DNA of 64,000 nt from JALOAT01 sp041687015 (GTDB taxonomy: Bacteria; Pseudomonadota; Gammaproteobacteria; Thiohalomonadales; Thiohalomonadaceae), in contig JAWLCT010000014.1 in NCBI GenBank assembly GCA_041687015.1, positions 1 through 64,000 on the forward strand, in the 5' to 3' direction. Below, in pieces: positions 1 through 8,371 of the stretch. Each line of letters starts with the position of its first letter. The first letter of the stretch is position 1. A program made the translations under genes and the position numbers. The notes under the pieces are model-generated. The model did not search any database. It saw nothing but the letters and a program-made list of their open reading frames with translations, and had not been told where the DNA came from.

Positions 1-366
1 TCGATACACCCACTGATAGACGCTTTCGACACTGACCCGCATGCGGTTGTCGTTCGGAAACTCCCGGCGAAGACGCCCGCTGATGATTGCGGGCGACCAG
101 TCCCGCTTCAGCCAACCGCACACGGTTTCTTTCAGGTCCTCATGACCAAAGCGCCGATGGTGTCTCGGCTGACGGGCACGGCCTTCCGCCAGGTAGTGCG
201 CCGCTGTTGCTTCATAGGCGGCTTGGCCACCGTTGCGGCGCCGCTCTCGCGACAGGCTGCTGTGGCTTCTGCCAAGGCTTCGGGCAATGGACCGCAAACT
301 CTCACCCGCTTCCAGGCCTCGCTGTATCACCTGCCGCTCCGCGGCATTAATATGTCTGTAGGGCAT
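1..366 (-). CDS. IS30-family transposase, N-terminal part, cut by the window edge
   Basis: A minus-strand frame opens at an ATG (364-366) and runs without a stop off the left edge, giving 122 residues. It begins MPYRHINAAERQVIQ and continues with a helix-turn-helix (SLRSIARSLGRSHSSLSRE), the usual N-terminal module of IS30 transposases. A second region near the edge (WSPAIISGRLRREF, then SVESVYQWVY) matches the conserved stretch that precedes the DDE core. The catalytic DDE residues lie outside the window, so activity cannot be judged. The element's right end probably lies near 410-430, about 50-60 bases before the start codon, but I could not identify the terminal inverted repeat without the other end. 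Confidence 0.85.
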   Translation of the reverse strand, partial: MPYRHINAAERQVIQRGLEAGESLRSIARSLGRSHSSLSRERRRNGGQAAYEATAAHYLAEGRARQPRHHRRFGHEDLKETVCGWLKRDWSPAIISGRLRREFPNDNRMRVSVESVYQWVYR

Positions 367-481
367 CGTGGGCTCCGCTTGGATGGTGTCGTGACAACCC
401 CATCCTACCAGTCGGTCCTACGATGCCCGCCTAACTACCCATGTGGTGCACTTCGAACTTGAATCCGCCATCGATAAAAAA

Positions 482-835
482 ATGGAACTTTTGGATTTGC
501 TTGTCTGGGCGAGCGGTATCTTATTTATGGCGACGGCTGTTGCGTGGATCTCCTTTGCCCGCATTACCATGGCGCGAATTGAACGGGAGATAATGCGTGA
601 TGGGTTCCCGCGCCCCTGTCCTTGGGACGGGCCTGGCGCGCGAGTTGTTTGGTACGCCCATGCTATCGCGGTTCCTATCGGCCGCTTCAATCGCTTTGAT
701 GATCCGCTGATCGATGTCCCGCTCGTCCGGAAGTACGCCACACGCGCGGATATTATTCGGGGGCGAGTTTTCCTGGCGATTGGCTATTTGGGAACAATCG
801 TCACAGTGGTCGGTGGAATCATGTTGGATACATAG
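482..835 (+). CDS. Small membrane protein of unknown function
   Basis: This is a 117-residue protein starting MELLDLLVWASG. An in-frame GTG at 443 would add 13 polar residues; I prefer the ATG because the hydrophobic segment begins there, but neither start has a convincing ribosome binding site. It shows an N-terminal membrane helix (about residues 5-24), a polar middle with PCPWDGPGARVVWYAH, and a C-terminal helix (about 94-114). I do not recognise the family. By eye its base composition is more A/T-rich than the neighbours, and it sits just downstream of an IS30 element, so recent acquisition or disturbed expression is possible. Codon usage looks natural, so I think it is a real gene. Confidence 0.55.
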   Translation: MELLDLLVWASGILFMATAVAWISFARITMARIEREIMRDGFPRPCPWDGPGARVVWYAHAIAVPIGRFNRFDDPLIDVPLVRKYATRADIIRGRVFLAIGYLGTIVTVVGGIMLDT

Positions 836-922
836 GCGCGAGGAGGCGAACGGACGGGGCTCTCAGACTGGGATGACGAACGGCTCTGCCTCAATTCAAC
901 TCGGCGCCTTCCAAAGGCGTTC

Positions 923-2368
923 TCAAGCCTTGGCAGATGTGGTGAGTCGGGCGATGGCGCGTCGGTATTGTTCGGCGCGCGGTGCCGGAGCGCGTTGGGC
1001 CAGGCGCTTGAGGATGGGCATCAGTTGTGGGTGGCGGGGTTCGCGCTTGAGGGCGGCGGCGGTCAGTTTTTCGGCTGCGGTGATGTCGCCTTCCTCGAGG
1101 AAATGCCGGGCAGCGGTGAGGGCGTCGGCGGTGGACAGACGCGGGGCGGGCCGTGCCAGGGTGGTGTAGTCATCGAACACCTGTCGCCGCAGGCCGGGTG
1201 AGCTGTCGTCGGCCAACAGCAGGCGACGGCCGCTGTCGTGGAAGTCGGGGCTGTCCGGTGTCGGCTTGCTGGCATGGAACAGATACTCGAAGATTTCCGT
1301 GCGCTCCGGATACTCACGGCCGAGTCGCGTCAGGGCGCGGCGCGCCTCCACCAGTTGCAGTTCGCCAAAAAGTTGCAGCGCTTCCTGCAAGCCCTTGGCG
1401 TAGGCCGCTTCCTTTTCGGGCTGATCGAGGTATTCCTCGTCCACCTGCCGCGTGAACAGGCGCAGGCCGCCGGCGATGGCGGCGCCCGCCACCAAGCCAC
1501 CGATGTGGGCCAGGTAATTCACATTGGAGCCGTCGTCGGACAGCAGCTGGAGGCCCTCGTTGGCGAGCCAGAGCGGCAGCATGAGGATGGCCGGTCCGCG
1601 CACCCGATCGAACCAGAACAGCACGTTGTAGAAGAAATGGATGCGGCGCATGCCGAAAATGGCGGCGTAGGCGCCCATGATCCCCGAGATCGCCCCGGAG
1701 GCGCCCACGTGGTAGATGAGGTCCTCACGCTGCAGCAGCAGGTCGAGCCCCGCGGAACCCAGTCCCGCCAGCAGGTAGACCACCAGGAACAATCCGCTGC
1801 CCAGGGTGGCTTCCACCACGAAGCCGACGATGAACAGGAATACCATGTTGCCGATGAGGTGCATGGCACTGCCATGCAAAAACATGTGACTGATCAAGGT
1901 GACCGGATCGGCGATGGCCGGCCGCAGCGAATAGCGGTGGATGACTGTGGCGCCCAGCATGCCCTCGTATTCGGCGCGCTGGGCCTGCCATTGCGCATAA
2001 GCGGGGGCGTCCTCAGGGATTAGCCGGCCTTCAGCGACGGCTTGGTGGAATACGGGATCGAATTCCAGTTCCAGAGGTAACCAGGGGTTGTCGTAACCTG
2101 TGATGCGTCCGTTCGCATCCCGTTGCGTGGCCTCGATCAGCTCTGCGGCCCTGGTGGGTTCGGTGCGTGCGAGCAGCGCGTGATAGGCGTTCAGCTCCAG
2201 CGTAGGCAGCGCACTTTCCTGGTAGTACTCGAGCGCCTCGCGGGTCTTGCGATCATCGTCGCCCTGGCCGACGAAATAGATCAGCGCGTTGACAAGTACG
2301 AGCGCGATGACGACAACCGGCGCACGGCGCCAATCCAGTTCGCGGTCGAAGGGGAGCAGGAGCAGCAT
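923..2368 (-). CDS. Rhomboid-family intramembrane serine protease with long C-terminal helical domain
   Basis: This 481-residue membrane protein carries the rhomboid catalytic dyad: Ser224 in GASG (residues 222-225) and His288 in LAHIGG. The HMFLHGSAMHLIGNM helix (about 161-175) is also typical. A large soluble insertion (about 40-140) separates the first membrane helix from the rest, and about 170 residues after the last helix are rich in Leu/Ala/Arg and look like TPR-type helical repeats. Rhomboids cut substrates within the membrane; the target here is unknown. It begins 24 bases after pyrK with a strong ribosome binding site (GGGAAGG, 6 bases before ATG), so it is probably the last gene of the pyrimidine operon, with no obvious functional link. 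Confidence 0.88.
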   Translation of the reverse strand: MLLLLPFDRELDWRRAPVVVIALVLVNALIYFVGQGDDDRKTREALEYYQESALPTLELNAYHALLARTEPTRAAELIEATQRDANGRITGYDNPWLPLELEFDPVFHQAVAEGRLIPEDAPAYAQWQAQRAEYEGMLGATVIHRYSLRPAIADPVTLISHMFLHGSAMHLIGNMVFLFIVGFVVEATLGSGLFLVVYLLAGLGSAGLDLLLQREDLIYHVGASGAISGIMGAYAAIFGMRRIHFFYNVLFWFDRVRGPAILMLPLWLANEGLQLLSDDGSNVNYLAHIGGLVAGAAIAGGLRLFTRQVDEEYLDQPEKEAAYAKGLQEALQLFGELQLVEARRALTRLGREYPERTEIFEYLFHASKPTPDSPDFHDSGRRLLLADDSSPGLRRQVFDDYTTLARPAPRLSTADALTAARHFLEEGDITAAEKLTAAALKREPRHPQLMPILKRLAQRAPAPRAEQYRRAIARLTTSAKA

Positions 2369-2392
2369 GGCGACCTTCCCTGGCCGTGCGAA

Positions 2393-3277
2393 TCAGTTCG
2401 CGAATACCGTCGCGGCGTCGAACACCGGCCCGTCTACGCATACCCGTTTCATGGCCGGGCCGCTGTCAGTACGCACTTCCACCACGCAGCCGGCACAACC
2501 GCCGATGCCGCAGGCCATGAATTCCTCCAGCGAGACCTGGCAGGGCAGCGCGTACTCGCGGGCGAGTTTGGCCACCGCTTCGAGCATGGGATGCGGGCCG
2601 CAGGCGAACACCTCCACTTCGGTACGCTGGGTGTCGTCGAGGGCGTCGAGCCAGGCGCGCGCCACATCGGTGACAAAGCCATCCAGACAACCGGCATAGC
2701 CCTGACGACTGGCCAGTCGGCTGGGTACACCCCAGTCCTCCAGCAGCGGCATGGCGGCGGTCACATGCGCGGGCACGCCGGGCACCACGAACTGGCTGGG
2801 CCTCGGCGTGAACGGGAAAGGTACTTCCGAGCCGAGCACCACGAAGGGTTTGAAGCTGTTGTCGCGGCGCAGTTCGTCCGCGAGGAACACCATGGGCGGC
2901 ATGCCCACACCACCGCCCATGAGCAGCGGGCGCGGGCGCTCCGCGTGCGCAGTGAAGGTGGTGCCGATGGGGCCGAGGACGCTGAGCTGTTCGCCCGCAC
3001 GGCGCGCGGACAGCAAGCGGGTGCCTTCGCCCAGCACCTTGTAAAGGAACTCGACACTGCCCGTCGCCGGGTCCACCCGCATGATGGATATGGGACGGCG
3101 CAGCGGCCGCTGCGGGTCGCACTGGAGATGCACGAAACTGCCGGCGCGTGCGCGGGCGGCGATCTGCGGCGCATGCACACGCAGCACGTACTGTTCGCCC
3201 GGATGGGCCTGGTGGGCGAGGATTTCGGCCTGCTCGAGGACCACGGTGTCGCGATGGGGCTTGTGCATGTCAGTCAT
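2393..3277 (-). CDS. pyrK: Dihydroorotate dehydrogenase electron-transfer subunit (PyrK-like)
   Basis: This is a 294-residue ferredoxin-reductase-type flavoprotein. It has an FAD-binding motif RRPISI (about 60-65), a glycine-rich nucleotide-binding loop GGGVGM (about 121-126), a CGPHPM motif (226-231), and a C-terminal [2Fe-2S] cluster site with Cys256, Cys261, Cys264 and Cys280. This arrangement is that of PyrK, which passes electrons from the PyrD type 1B dehydrogenase to NAD+. The gene overlaps the upstream pyrX by 8 bases, so it is translated in the pyrimidine operon. No pyrD lies in the window, so the partner dehydrogenase is unproven; another oxidoreductase role is possible. Confidence 0.85.
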   Translation of the reverse strand: MTDMHKPHRDTVVLEQAEILAHQAHPGEQYVLRVHAPQIAARARAGSFVHLQCDPQRPLRRPISIMRVDPATGSVEFLYKVLGEGTRLLSARRAGEQLSVLGPIGTTFTAHAERPRPLLMGGGVGMPPMVFLADELRRDNSFKPFVVLGSEVPFPFTPRPSQFVVPGVPAHVTAAMPLLEDWGVPSRLASRQGYAGCLDGFVTDVARAWLDALDDTQRTEVEVFACGPHPMLEAVAKLAREYALPCQVSLEEFMACGIGGCAGCVVEVRTDSGPAMKRVCVDGPVFDAATVFAN

Positions 3278-4547
3278 TGCGTTCGAAAACCGGTTTGCCG
3301 GCGAGCAGGGTTTGGGTGACGCGGCCCTTCAGTTCCCAACCCAGGAACGGGCTGTTCTTGCCGCGGCTCGTCAGGGTGTTCTCGCCCACGGTCCACCAAC
3401 GCGCCGGGTCGATGATGCACACGTCGGCCACTGCACCCGGCGTGAGCGTACCCGCGTCGATGCCGAGCACGCGTGCCGGTTCGCAGGTGACCTTGGCGAG
3501 GGCGTCGCTCAGGCTCAGCACGCCTTCGTCCGCCAGCCGCAGCATCAGCGGCAGCAGCGTCTCCAGGCTGGAGGCGCCTGGCTCGGTAACCGGGAACGGC
3601 GCCAGCTTGGCGTCTGCGTCATGGGGCTGGTGATCGGAGCACACGGCGGAAATCGCACCCCTGGCGACGCCTGCGCGCAGGGCATCGCGGTCGCGCTGTG
3701 TGCGCAGAGGCGGACGCAGGTGGCAGCGGGCATTGAACCCGTCCACGTCCATTTCCGAGAGATAAAGCTGATGCACGGCCACGTCCGCGGTCACGGGCAG
3801 GCCGCGGGCGCGTGCTTCTGCGACCAGTTCCACCGCGCGGGCAGAGGACAGCTGGCAGAAATGGGCGCGCACACCGCTTTGCTCCACCAGGCGCAGGTCG
3901 CGGGCCAGGCCGATCACTTCGGCGCAGTCCGGGATGCCGGCGAGGCCGAGGCGGGCGCTCACTACGCCTTCGTGCACGCAGCCGGTGGCCAGCCACGGAT
4001 CTTCCGGATAGAGAAACACGGGCAGATCGAGCGTGGCGGCGTATTCCAGTGCGCGACGCATGACCAGGGTATTGGCGATCGGGCGGCGTGCGTTGCCGAA
4101 GGCGATGCAACCCGCCTCGTGCAGGGCCGCCATTTCGGCCAGCTGTTCGCCCTTGAGGCCATGGGTGAGGGCGCCGAGGGGCAACACGCGGGCGCAGCCG
4201 GCTTCGCGCGCGCGGCGGCCGATGAGCTGGGCGGCGGCCGGGGTGTCCACCACAGGATCCGTGTCCGGGGGACAGCACAGGGTGGTGATGCCGGCCGCAG
4301 CGGCGGCGCGGGTTTCGCTGGCGATGGTGCCCTTGTGCTCGAAACCGGGTTCGCGCAAGCGCGCGTGCAGATCCACCAGACCGGGGCAGACGATGCGCTG
4401 GCTCGCGTCGATCGAGTGATCGGCGTGAAAACCGTCGGGGATCTCACCCACGGCGACGATACAGCCGTCGGCAATGCAAACCTCGGCTGTGGCATCGAGC
4501 CCGGCCGCGGCGTCGATGACGCGGCCTCCGCGGATGATCACCTTCAT
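3270..4547 (-). CDS. pyrX: Dihydroorotase-like protein, probably inactive (PyrX / PyrC')
   Basis: This 425-residue amidohydrolase-fold protein has lost metal ligands. The HxH motif of active dihydroorotases reads H61-A-R63, the usual HCED motif reads Y180-P-E-D, and the HxxH motif near residue 229 reads HFCQ. The later SDH motif (D305, H306) is kept. In Pseudomonas a similarly degenerate PyrC' sits beside pyrB and is needed to assemble active aspartate transcarbamoylase, and I infer the same role here. Its ATG overlaps the pyrB stop by 4 bases, and its own end overlaps pyrK. A catalytic dihydroorotase must be encoded elsewhere. Confidence 0.87.
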   Translation of the reverse strand: MKVIIRGGRVIDAAAGLDATAEVCIADGCIVAVGEIPDGFHADHSIDASQRIVCPGLVDLHARLREPGFEHKGTIASETRAAAAAGITTLCCPPDTDPVVDTPAAAQLIGRRAREAGCARVLPLGALTHGLKGEQLAEMAALHEAGCIAFGNARRPIANTLVMRRALEYAATLDLPVFLYPEDPWLATGCVHEGVVSARLGLAGIPDCAEVIGLARDLRLVEQSGVRAHFCQLSSARAVELVAEARARGLPVTADVAVHQLYLSEMDVDGFNARCHLRPPLRTQRDRDALRAGVARGAISAVCSDHQPHDADAKLAPFPVTEPGASSLETLLPLMLRLADEGVLSLSDALAKVTCEPARVLGIDAGTLTPGAVADVCIIDPARWWTVGENTLTSRGKNSPFLGWELKGRVTQTLLAGKPVFERND

Positions 4548-5527
4548 GCCGCTTCCTCCGCCGCTGCACCCGGATGACGCCCGAGCACCAGGGACATGAC
4601 CGCCATGCGCACGGCGATGCCGTTGGTGACCTGCTGAAGAATCACCGATTGCGGGCCGTCGGCCACCTCCGAAGCGATCTCCACGCCCCGGTTGATGGGA
4701 CCGGGATGCATCACGATGGCATCGGGTTTGGCGTTGGCCAGTTTCTCGGCGGTCAGGCCAAACAATTCGAAATACTCCTGTTCCGTGGGCAGGAAGCCGC
4801 CCTGCATGCGCTCGCGCTGCAGGCGCAGCATGATCACCACGTCCACCCCCGCGAGACCCGCGGCCATATCGTGGTACACGTGCACGCCCAGGGTGCCGAT
4901 GTCGCGCGGTACCAGGGTCTTGGGGCCGATGACGCGGATTTCCGGGGTGCCGAGAATCGAGAGTGCGTGAATCTGTGAGCGTGCCACCCGCGAATGCAGG
5001 ATGTCGCCGACCACCGCCACCTTCAGGTTATGAAACGCCCCCTTTTGGCGGCGGATGGTGAACATGTCCAGCATGGCCTGGGTGGGGTGGGCATGACGGC
5101 CGTCGCCGGCATTGATCACCGAGATATGGGGGGCGACGTGACGGGCGATGAAATGGGCCGCACCGCTGTCCGCGTGGCGTACCACGAACATGTCGCACTG
5201 CATGGCCTCCAGGTTGCGCAGCATGTCCAGCAGGCTCTCGCCCTTGGAGGTGGCCGAGGTGGCGATGTTCATGTTCAGCACGTCGGCCGACAGTCGCTTG
5301 GCCGCCAGCTCGAAGGTGGTGCGGGTACGGGTGCTGTTTTCGAAGAAAAGGTTTACTACCGTCTTGCCGCGCAGCAGCGGCACCTTTTTCACCTGCTGTT
5401 CGCCCACACCGAGGAAGGATTCGGCGACGTTGAGGATTTCTTCCAGGTGCGCGCGGCGCATGCCTTCCAGGGACAGGAAATGACGCAGGCGACCCTGCGC
5501 GTCCAGTTGCAGATCAGCGCCGCTCAT
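4544..5527 (-). CDS. pyrB: Aspartate carbamoyltransferase catalytic subunit
   Basis: PyrB condenses carbamoyl phosphate with aspartate, the committed step of pyrimidine synthesis. The 327-residue product has the carbamoyl-phosphate loop FFENSTRTR (about 61-69), the downstream HPTQAMLDM motif, and an aspartate-binding region ending in MHPGPINRG. The length is that of the ATCase class that pairs with PyrX rather than with the PyrI regulatory subunit, and no pyrI is present. The gene overlaps pyrR by 14 bases upstream and pyrX by 4 bases downstream, which implies translational coupling. Confidence 0.96.
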   Translation of the reverse strand: MSGADLQLDAQGRLRHFLSLEGMRRAHLEEILNVAESFLGVGEQQVKKVPLLRGKTVVNLFFENSTRTRTTFELAAKRLSADVLNMNIATSATSKGESLLDMLRNLEAMQCDMFVVRHADSGAAHFIARHVAPHISVINAGDGRHAHPTQAMLDMFTIRRQKGAFHNLKVAVVGDILHSRVARSQIHALSILGTPEIRVIGPKTLVPRDIGTLGVHVYHDMAAGLAGVDVVIMLRLQRERMQGGFLPTEQEYFELFGLTAEKLANAKPDAIVMHPGPINRGVEIASEVADGPQSVILQQVTNGIAVRMAVMSLVLGRHPGAAAEEAA

Positions 5528-6029
5528 GGGTCTGTACCACCAAATTGAGTTCGTCAGGACCCACCAGCTTCACCTGTTCGCCCGACGACAGATGCATGTG
5601 CACACCGGTCACATCGGCCTGGATGGGCAGTTCTCGGCCGGTGCGTTCCACCAGCACGGCGAGAATCACCGAGGCCGGTCGGCCGTAATCGAAAATTTCG
5701 TTGAGGGCGGCGCGCACGGTGCGGCCCGATTGCAACACGTCGTCCACCAGCACGACGTGGCGGTCCTCCACATCGAAGGGCAGGCTGGACGGGCGCACCT
5801 GCGGATGCATGCCGATGCGGGAGAAATCGTCGCGGTAAAAGGAAATGTCCAGGGTCCCGAGCGGCGTCGGCAGGCCCAGCAATCGATGCAGGCGCTGCGC
5901 CACCCAGGCACCGCCGGTGTGGATACCGATCATGGCCGGCTCGCGGATATCGCGGCGCTCGAGCAGGGTGCGCAGGTCCCCGGCCATGCGTTCGATGATC
6001 TCGGGAACGTCGTAGCGCTCAGGTGTCAT
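5514..6029 (-). CDS. pyrR: PyrR: uracil phosphoribosyltransferase / pyrimidine regulator
   Basis: This is a 171-residue type I phosphoribosyltransferase with the PRPP loop VVLVDDVLQSGRT (about 92-104). PyrR homologues make UMP from uracil and PRPP, and in Firmicutes they also bind pyr mRNA to cause attenuation. I see no PyrR-binding attenuator here, so only the enzymatic role is supported. The start MTPERYD at 6027-6029 is chosen because a longer in-frame extension is just the out-of-frame image of ruvX. It overlaps ruvX by 11 bases and pyrB by 14, placing it in the middle of a tightly packed operon. Confidence 0.94.
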   Translation of the reverse strand: MTPERYDVPEIIERMAGDLRTLLERRDIREPAMIGIHTGGAWVAQRLHRLLGLPTPLGTLDISFYRDDFSRIGMHPQVRPSSLPFDVEDRHVVLVDDVLQSGRTVRAALNEIFDYGRPASVILAVLVERTGRELPIQADVTGVHMHLSSGEQVKLVGPDELNLVVQTHERR

Positions 6030-6435
6030 GGGGTTGTTGGTCCAGCCAGGCTTGCAGGATGAGTTGCGCGGCCACGCGATCCACATCTTCCTTGTCGCCG
6101 CGGCGGCCTTCGGCGGCCAGCAGGCGTTCCGCCTCGTCCGACGACAGCCGTTCGTCCATGAAAAAGACGCGCAGATTGTACCTGCCCGCCAGGCGATTAC
6201 CAAAGCGTCGCGCGCGTGCAGTGAGTTCGTGCTCGGTGCCGTCCATGTGCACCGGCAGGCCGACCACCAGTGCCTCCGGCTGCCATTCCTCCAGCAGCCG
6301 TGTCACCGCGGTCCATTCCACGCCGCCGTTATGGCTGTGCAGAGTACACAGCGGGCGCGCGCTACGGGTGACGGTTTGGCCCACCGCCACGCCGATGCGT
6401 CGGGTACCGAAATCGAACCCGAGCAGCGTTCCCAC
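6019..6435 (-). CDS. ruvX: Putative pre-16S rRNA nuclease / Holliday junction resolvase YqgF
   Basis: This is a 138-residue RNase H-fold protein of the YqgF/RuvX family. It opens with GTLLGFDFGTRRIGVAVG, containing the first catalytic Asp (D8), has the VVGLP strand in the middle and the MDERLSS motif with the conserved Glu, and ends with a DVDRVAAQLIL helix holding the last acidic residues. YqgF matures the 5' end of 16S rRNA in Escherichia coli. It starts directly after the yqgE stop and overlaps pyrR, the same order as in Pseudomonas, where algH (yqgE) and ruvX precede pyrR. Confidence 0.94.
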   Translation of the reverse strand: MGTLLGFDFGTRRIGVAVGQTVTRSARPLCTLHSHNGGVEWTAVTRLLEEWQPEALVVGLPVHMDGTEHELTARARRFGNRLAGRYNLRVFFMDERLSSDEAERLLAAEGRRGDKEDVDRVAAQLILQAWLDQQPHDT

Positions 6436-6999
6436 TCAGGCGTGGCCCACTTCGGTGGAAAGCAGGTTGAGATCGATGCCGATGAGGGCGGCAGCGGCAC
6501 GCCAGCGATCCTCCAGGGGTACATCGAACAGGATGCGCGCATCCGCCGGGCCGGACAGCCAGGCGTTCTCGGCCATTTCCCGTTCCAGCTGGCCAGCGGC
6601 CCAGCCGGCGTAGCCGAGGGTGAGCAGGTAACGCGCCGGTCCCTTGCCGTCCGCCAACGCCATGAGGATGTCACGCGACGTGGTGAGGGCAAGATCGTCG
6701 GTGATGCGGACACTGGAGTTCCACGTGCCTGCCGGCGAGTGAAGGACGAAACCGTGCTCGCCCTGAACAGGACCACCGGAGAGTACGTTTTGTTCCACGT
6801 CCACGCTCTCACCAGGCGTGATTTGCATGTGCTCCAGCACCTCACCAAAGGTGAGATGCAGCGGGCGGTTGATGATGATGCCCATCGCGCCCGCGCTGTT
6901 GTGCTCACAGATGTAGGTCACCGTATGGCTGAAGTTGGGGTCCTCCAGCGACGGCATGGCAATGAGGAAATGATTGACGAGGGATTTGCTGTCGGTCAT
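6436..6999 (-). CDS. yqgE: YqgE/AlgH family protein
   Basis: This 187-residue protein matches the UPF0301 (YqgE/AlgH) family. It has LVNHFLIAMPSLEDPNFSHTV at the start, GAMGIIINRPL (about 37-47), and a mid-section motif with GGPV. The family is widespread and cytoplasmic, and its biochemical role is unsettled; AlgH was first described as an alginate regulator in Pseudomonas. It is immediately adjacent to ruvX (no intervening base), so the two are co-transcribed. It is separated from tonB by about 125 bases holding a GTGAAACGTGA-type repeat. Confidence 0.93.
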   Translation of the reverse strand: MTDSKSLVNHFLIAMPSLEDPNFSHTVTYICEHNSAGAMGIIINRPLHLTFGEVLEHMQITPGESVDVEQNVLSGGPVQGEHGFVLHSPAGTWNSSVRITDDLALTTSRDILMALADGKGPARYLLTLGYAGWAAGQLEREMAENAWLSGPADARILFDVPLEDRWRAAAALIGIDLNLLSTEVGHA

Positions 7000-7040
7000 G
7001 GCCTATAGCGTAAGGCGTGACGCACAGGACGGGAAGCGGA

Positions 7041-7078
7041 TTAACGTGAAACGTGAAAAGAGACGCGTGAGGGTTGCG
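7041..7078. repeat. GTGAAACGTGA-type intergenic repeat, copy 1
   Basis: Between yqgE and tonB, short near-repeats of the form ACGTGAA occur in a row (ttAACGTGAA, ACGTGAAAAG, AGACGCGTGAG). A related, longer version lies at 33453-33521 between pyk and fba. The spacing is close to 10 bases per unit. Function is unknown. Confidence 0.5.
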
Positions 7079-7125
7079 AAGCACGGCGCAGGACCGCCTG
7101 CTCTCATTGCCAATCCGGGTATCCC

Positions 7126-8004
7126 TCAGTAACTGGCGAAGCGGCTGTCGCTTTCGAACTGCCAGGTGCGCACGATGTGCAGCAGGTCGGTGCGCTCGCG
7201 AATGGAAGGCGGCAAGGGAGCGAAGGGGGCGGCGAGCCGGACGATGCGGATGGCGCCGTCGTCCAGCACCTTGCTGCCTGACGAGCGTTGTACCTTCACC
7301 TCGGCCAGACTGCCGTCGGCGCGGATGGCCACGTCAAGAATCAGTGAACCGGACAGGCCCTGGCGCCTGGCCTCGTCGGGGTAATTGAGGTTGCCGATAC
7401 GTTCCACCTTGCTACGCCACGCCTCTTCGTAAGCCGCGCTATCGTGCTGGCGGGTATTCGCGGTCACCCACTCCTGGCGGGGTTGTCTGGCGTAGGTCTG
7501 CTGTCGTTCGCGGATTTCTGCCGACAAGCGCGCCATTTCCAGACTGTTCTCGCGCAGGGTGTCGGCGTCAGGCAGCGGCAGCTCGGGACGAGGGTCAGTG
7601 GGGTCGTTGGCCGCCTGCCGATCACTGCGGGCCTGCGTCGTCACCACGGTGCGCGGGCGTTCCGGCTCAGGGCGCGGTGCCGCCGCCTCGCGGGTTTGTG
7701 GCGCGGTGCCGCGCTCGGTAACCGGGCGCGGATTGGGTTGCGGGCTCGACGGGCGCACTTTCTCGCGCACATTACCGCCGCCGCGCTGGTCCGTTTGCGC
7801 CAGATAATCCGCCTGCTCCGGCCGCTCGCCCTGGCTGTGCACCAGGATGATCTCAAGAGGCCGGGTGGCGGTGGGCCGCGCGCGATCCTCCGCATTGAAG
7901 GTGACGCCCAGGATCACCAGGGCGTGCAGCGTCACCGCCATGAGCATGGCCAGGCCGAGTCGGTCGGCAGGGGAGAGAGGTGGGGATGTGCTTGCGCTTG
8001 CCAT
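7126..8004 (-). CDS. tonB: TonB-family energy transducer
   Basis: This is a 292-residue protein with one N-terminal membrane helix (about residues 19-36, AMLMAVTLHALVILGV), a long Pro/Arg/Gln-rich periplasmic linker (about 60-165) and a C-terminal TonB domain (about 205-292) containing YPDEARRQGLSGSLILDVAIR. TonB proteins carry proton-motive force from ExbBD to outer-membrane receptors. The gene lies where P. aeruginosa has tonB3, next to algH and the pil chemosensory genes, and tonB3 there is linked to twitching motility; a similar role here is an inference. No exbB or exbD is nearby. Confidence 0.88.
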   Translation of the reverse strand: MASASTSPPLSPADRLGLAMLMAVTLHALVILGVTFNAEDRARPTATRPLEIILVHSQGERPEQADYLAQTDQRGGGNVREKVRPSSPQPNPRPVTERGTAPQTREAAAPRPEPERPRTVVTTQARSDRQAANDPTDPRPELPLPDADTLRENSLEMARLSAEIRERQQTYARQPRQEWVTANTRQHDSAAYEEAWRSKVERIGNLNYPDEARRQGLSGSLILDVAIRADGSLAEVKVQRSSGSKVLDDGAIRIVRLAAPFAPLPPSIRERTDLLHIVRTWQFESDSRFASY

Positions 8005-8114
8005 GGCAGTGTCCTGTGGCCCCCGATTATAACGAAGCCGCGCCCCGACGCCCCGTTTACGGTACCGGCTATGTGAAGTATGTGCGGTTCGCAGGATTCT
8101 GGGGAGAAGCGATC

Positions 8115-8346
8115 AACCACGGAGGCCACGGCGGCCACGGAGAAAGCCTGTAGGTGACTACTCTCGCAAAGACGGTAAGCGGCGCGCCTAAGCCCATCCT
8201 GAATCACGCGGAATGACGCACTGATATCTTGGCGCTCTTCGCGTGTTGGCGAACGGAATGTTCCTTCGGACCCCCTCGCCCCCTACTGGACGCGCCATCA
8301 TTCTCCTCCGTGACCCTCCGTGACCCTCCGTGGCCTCCGTGGTTTT
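8115..8346. repeat. CACGGAG palindromic repeat, copy A (two separated arms)
   Basis: The 367-base stretch between tonB and gshB contains no gene. It holds an AACCACGGAGGCCACGG arm at 8115-8146 and the inverse arm (CCTCCGTGGCCTCCGTGGTT type, with three further CTCCGTGA units) at 8302-8346. The arms face each other across about 155 bases. The same motif recurs at 23198-23274, 24816-24957, 30565-30667 and 55060-55079. Confidence 0.75.
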
Positions 8347-8371
8347 CTTTTCTTCTTCTATATACGCGCAT

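Noticed and set aside
2123..4577. Long plus-strand frames over pyrK, pyrX and pyrB (398 and 498 residues)
   Set aside because: High-GC antisense shadows: His/Gly/Ala-rich, no known motifs, opposite to well-supported genes.
5514..6435. A PyrR-dependent attenuator before pyrB
   Set aside because: pyrR, pyrB and ruvX overlap, leaving no room for an attenuator; none is visible upstream of ruvX either.
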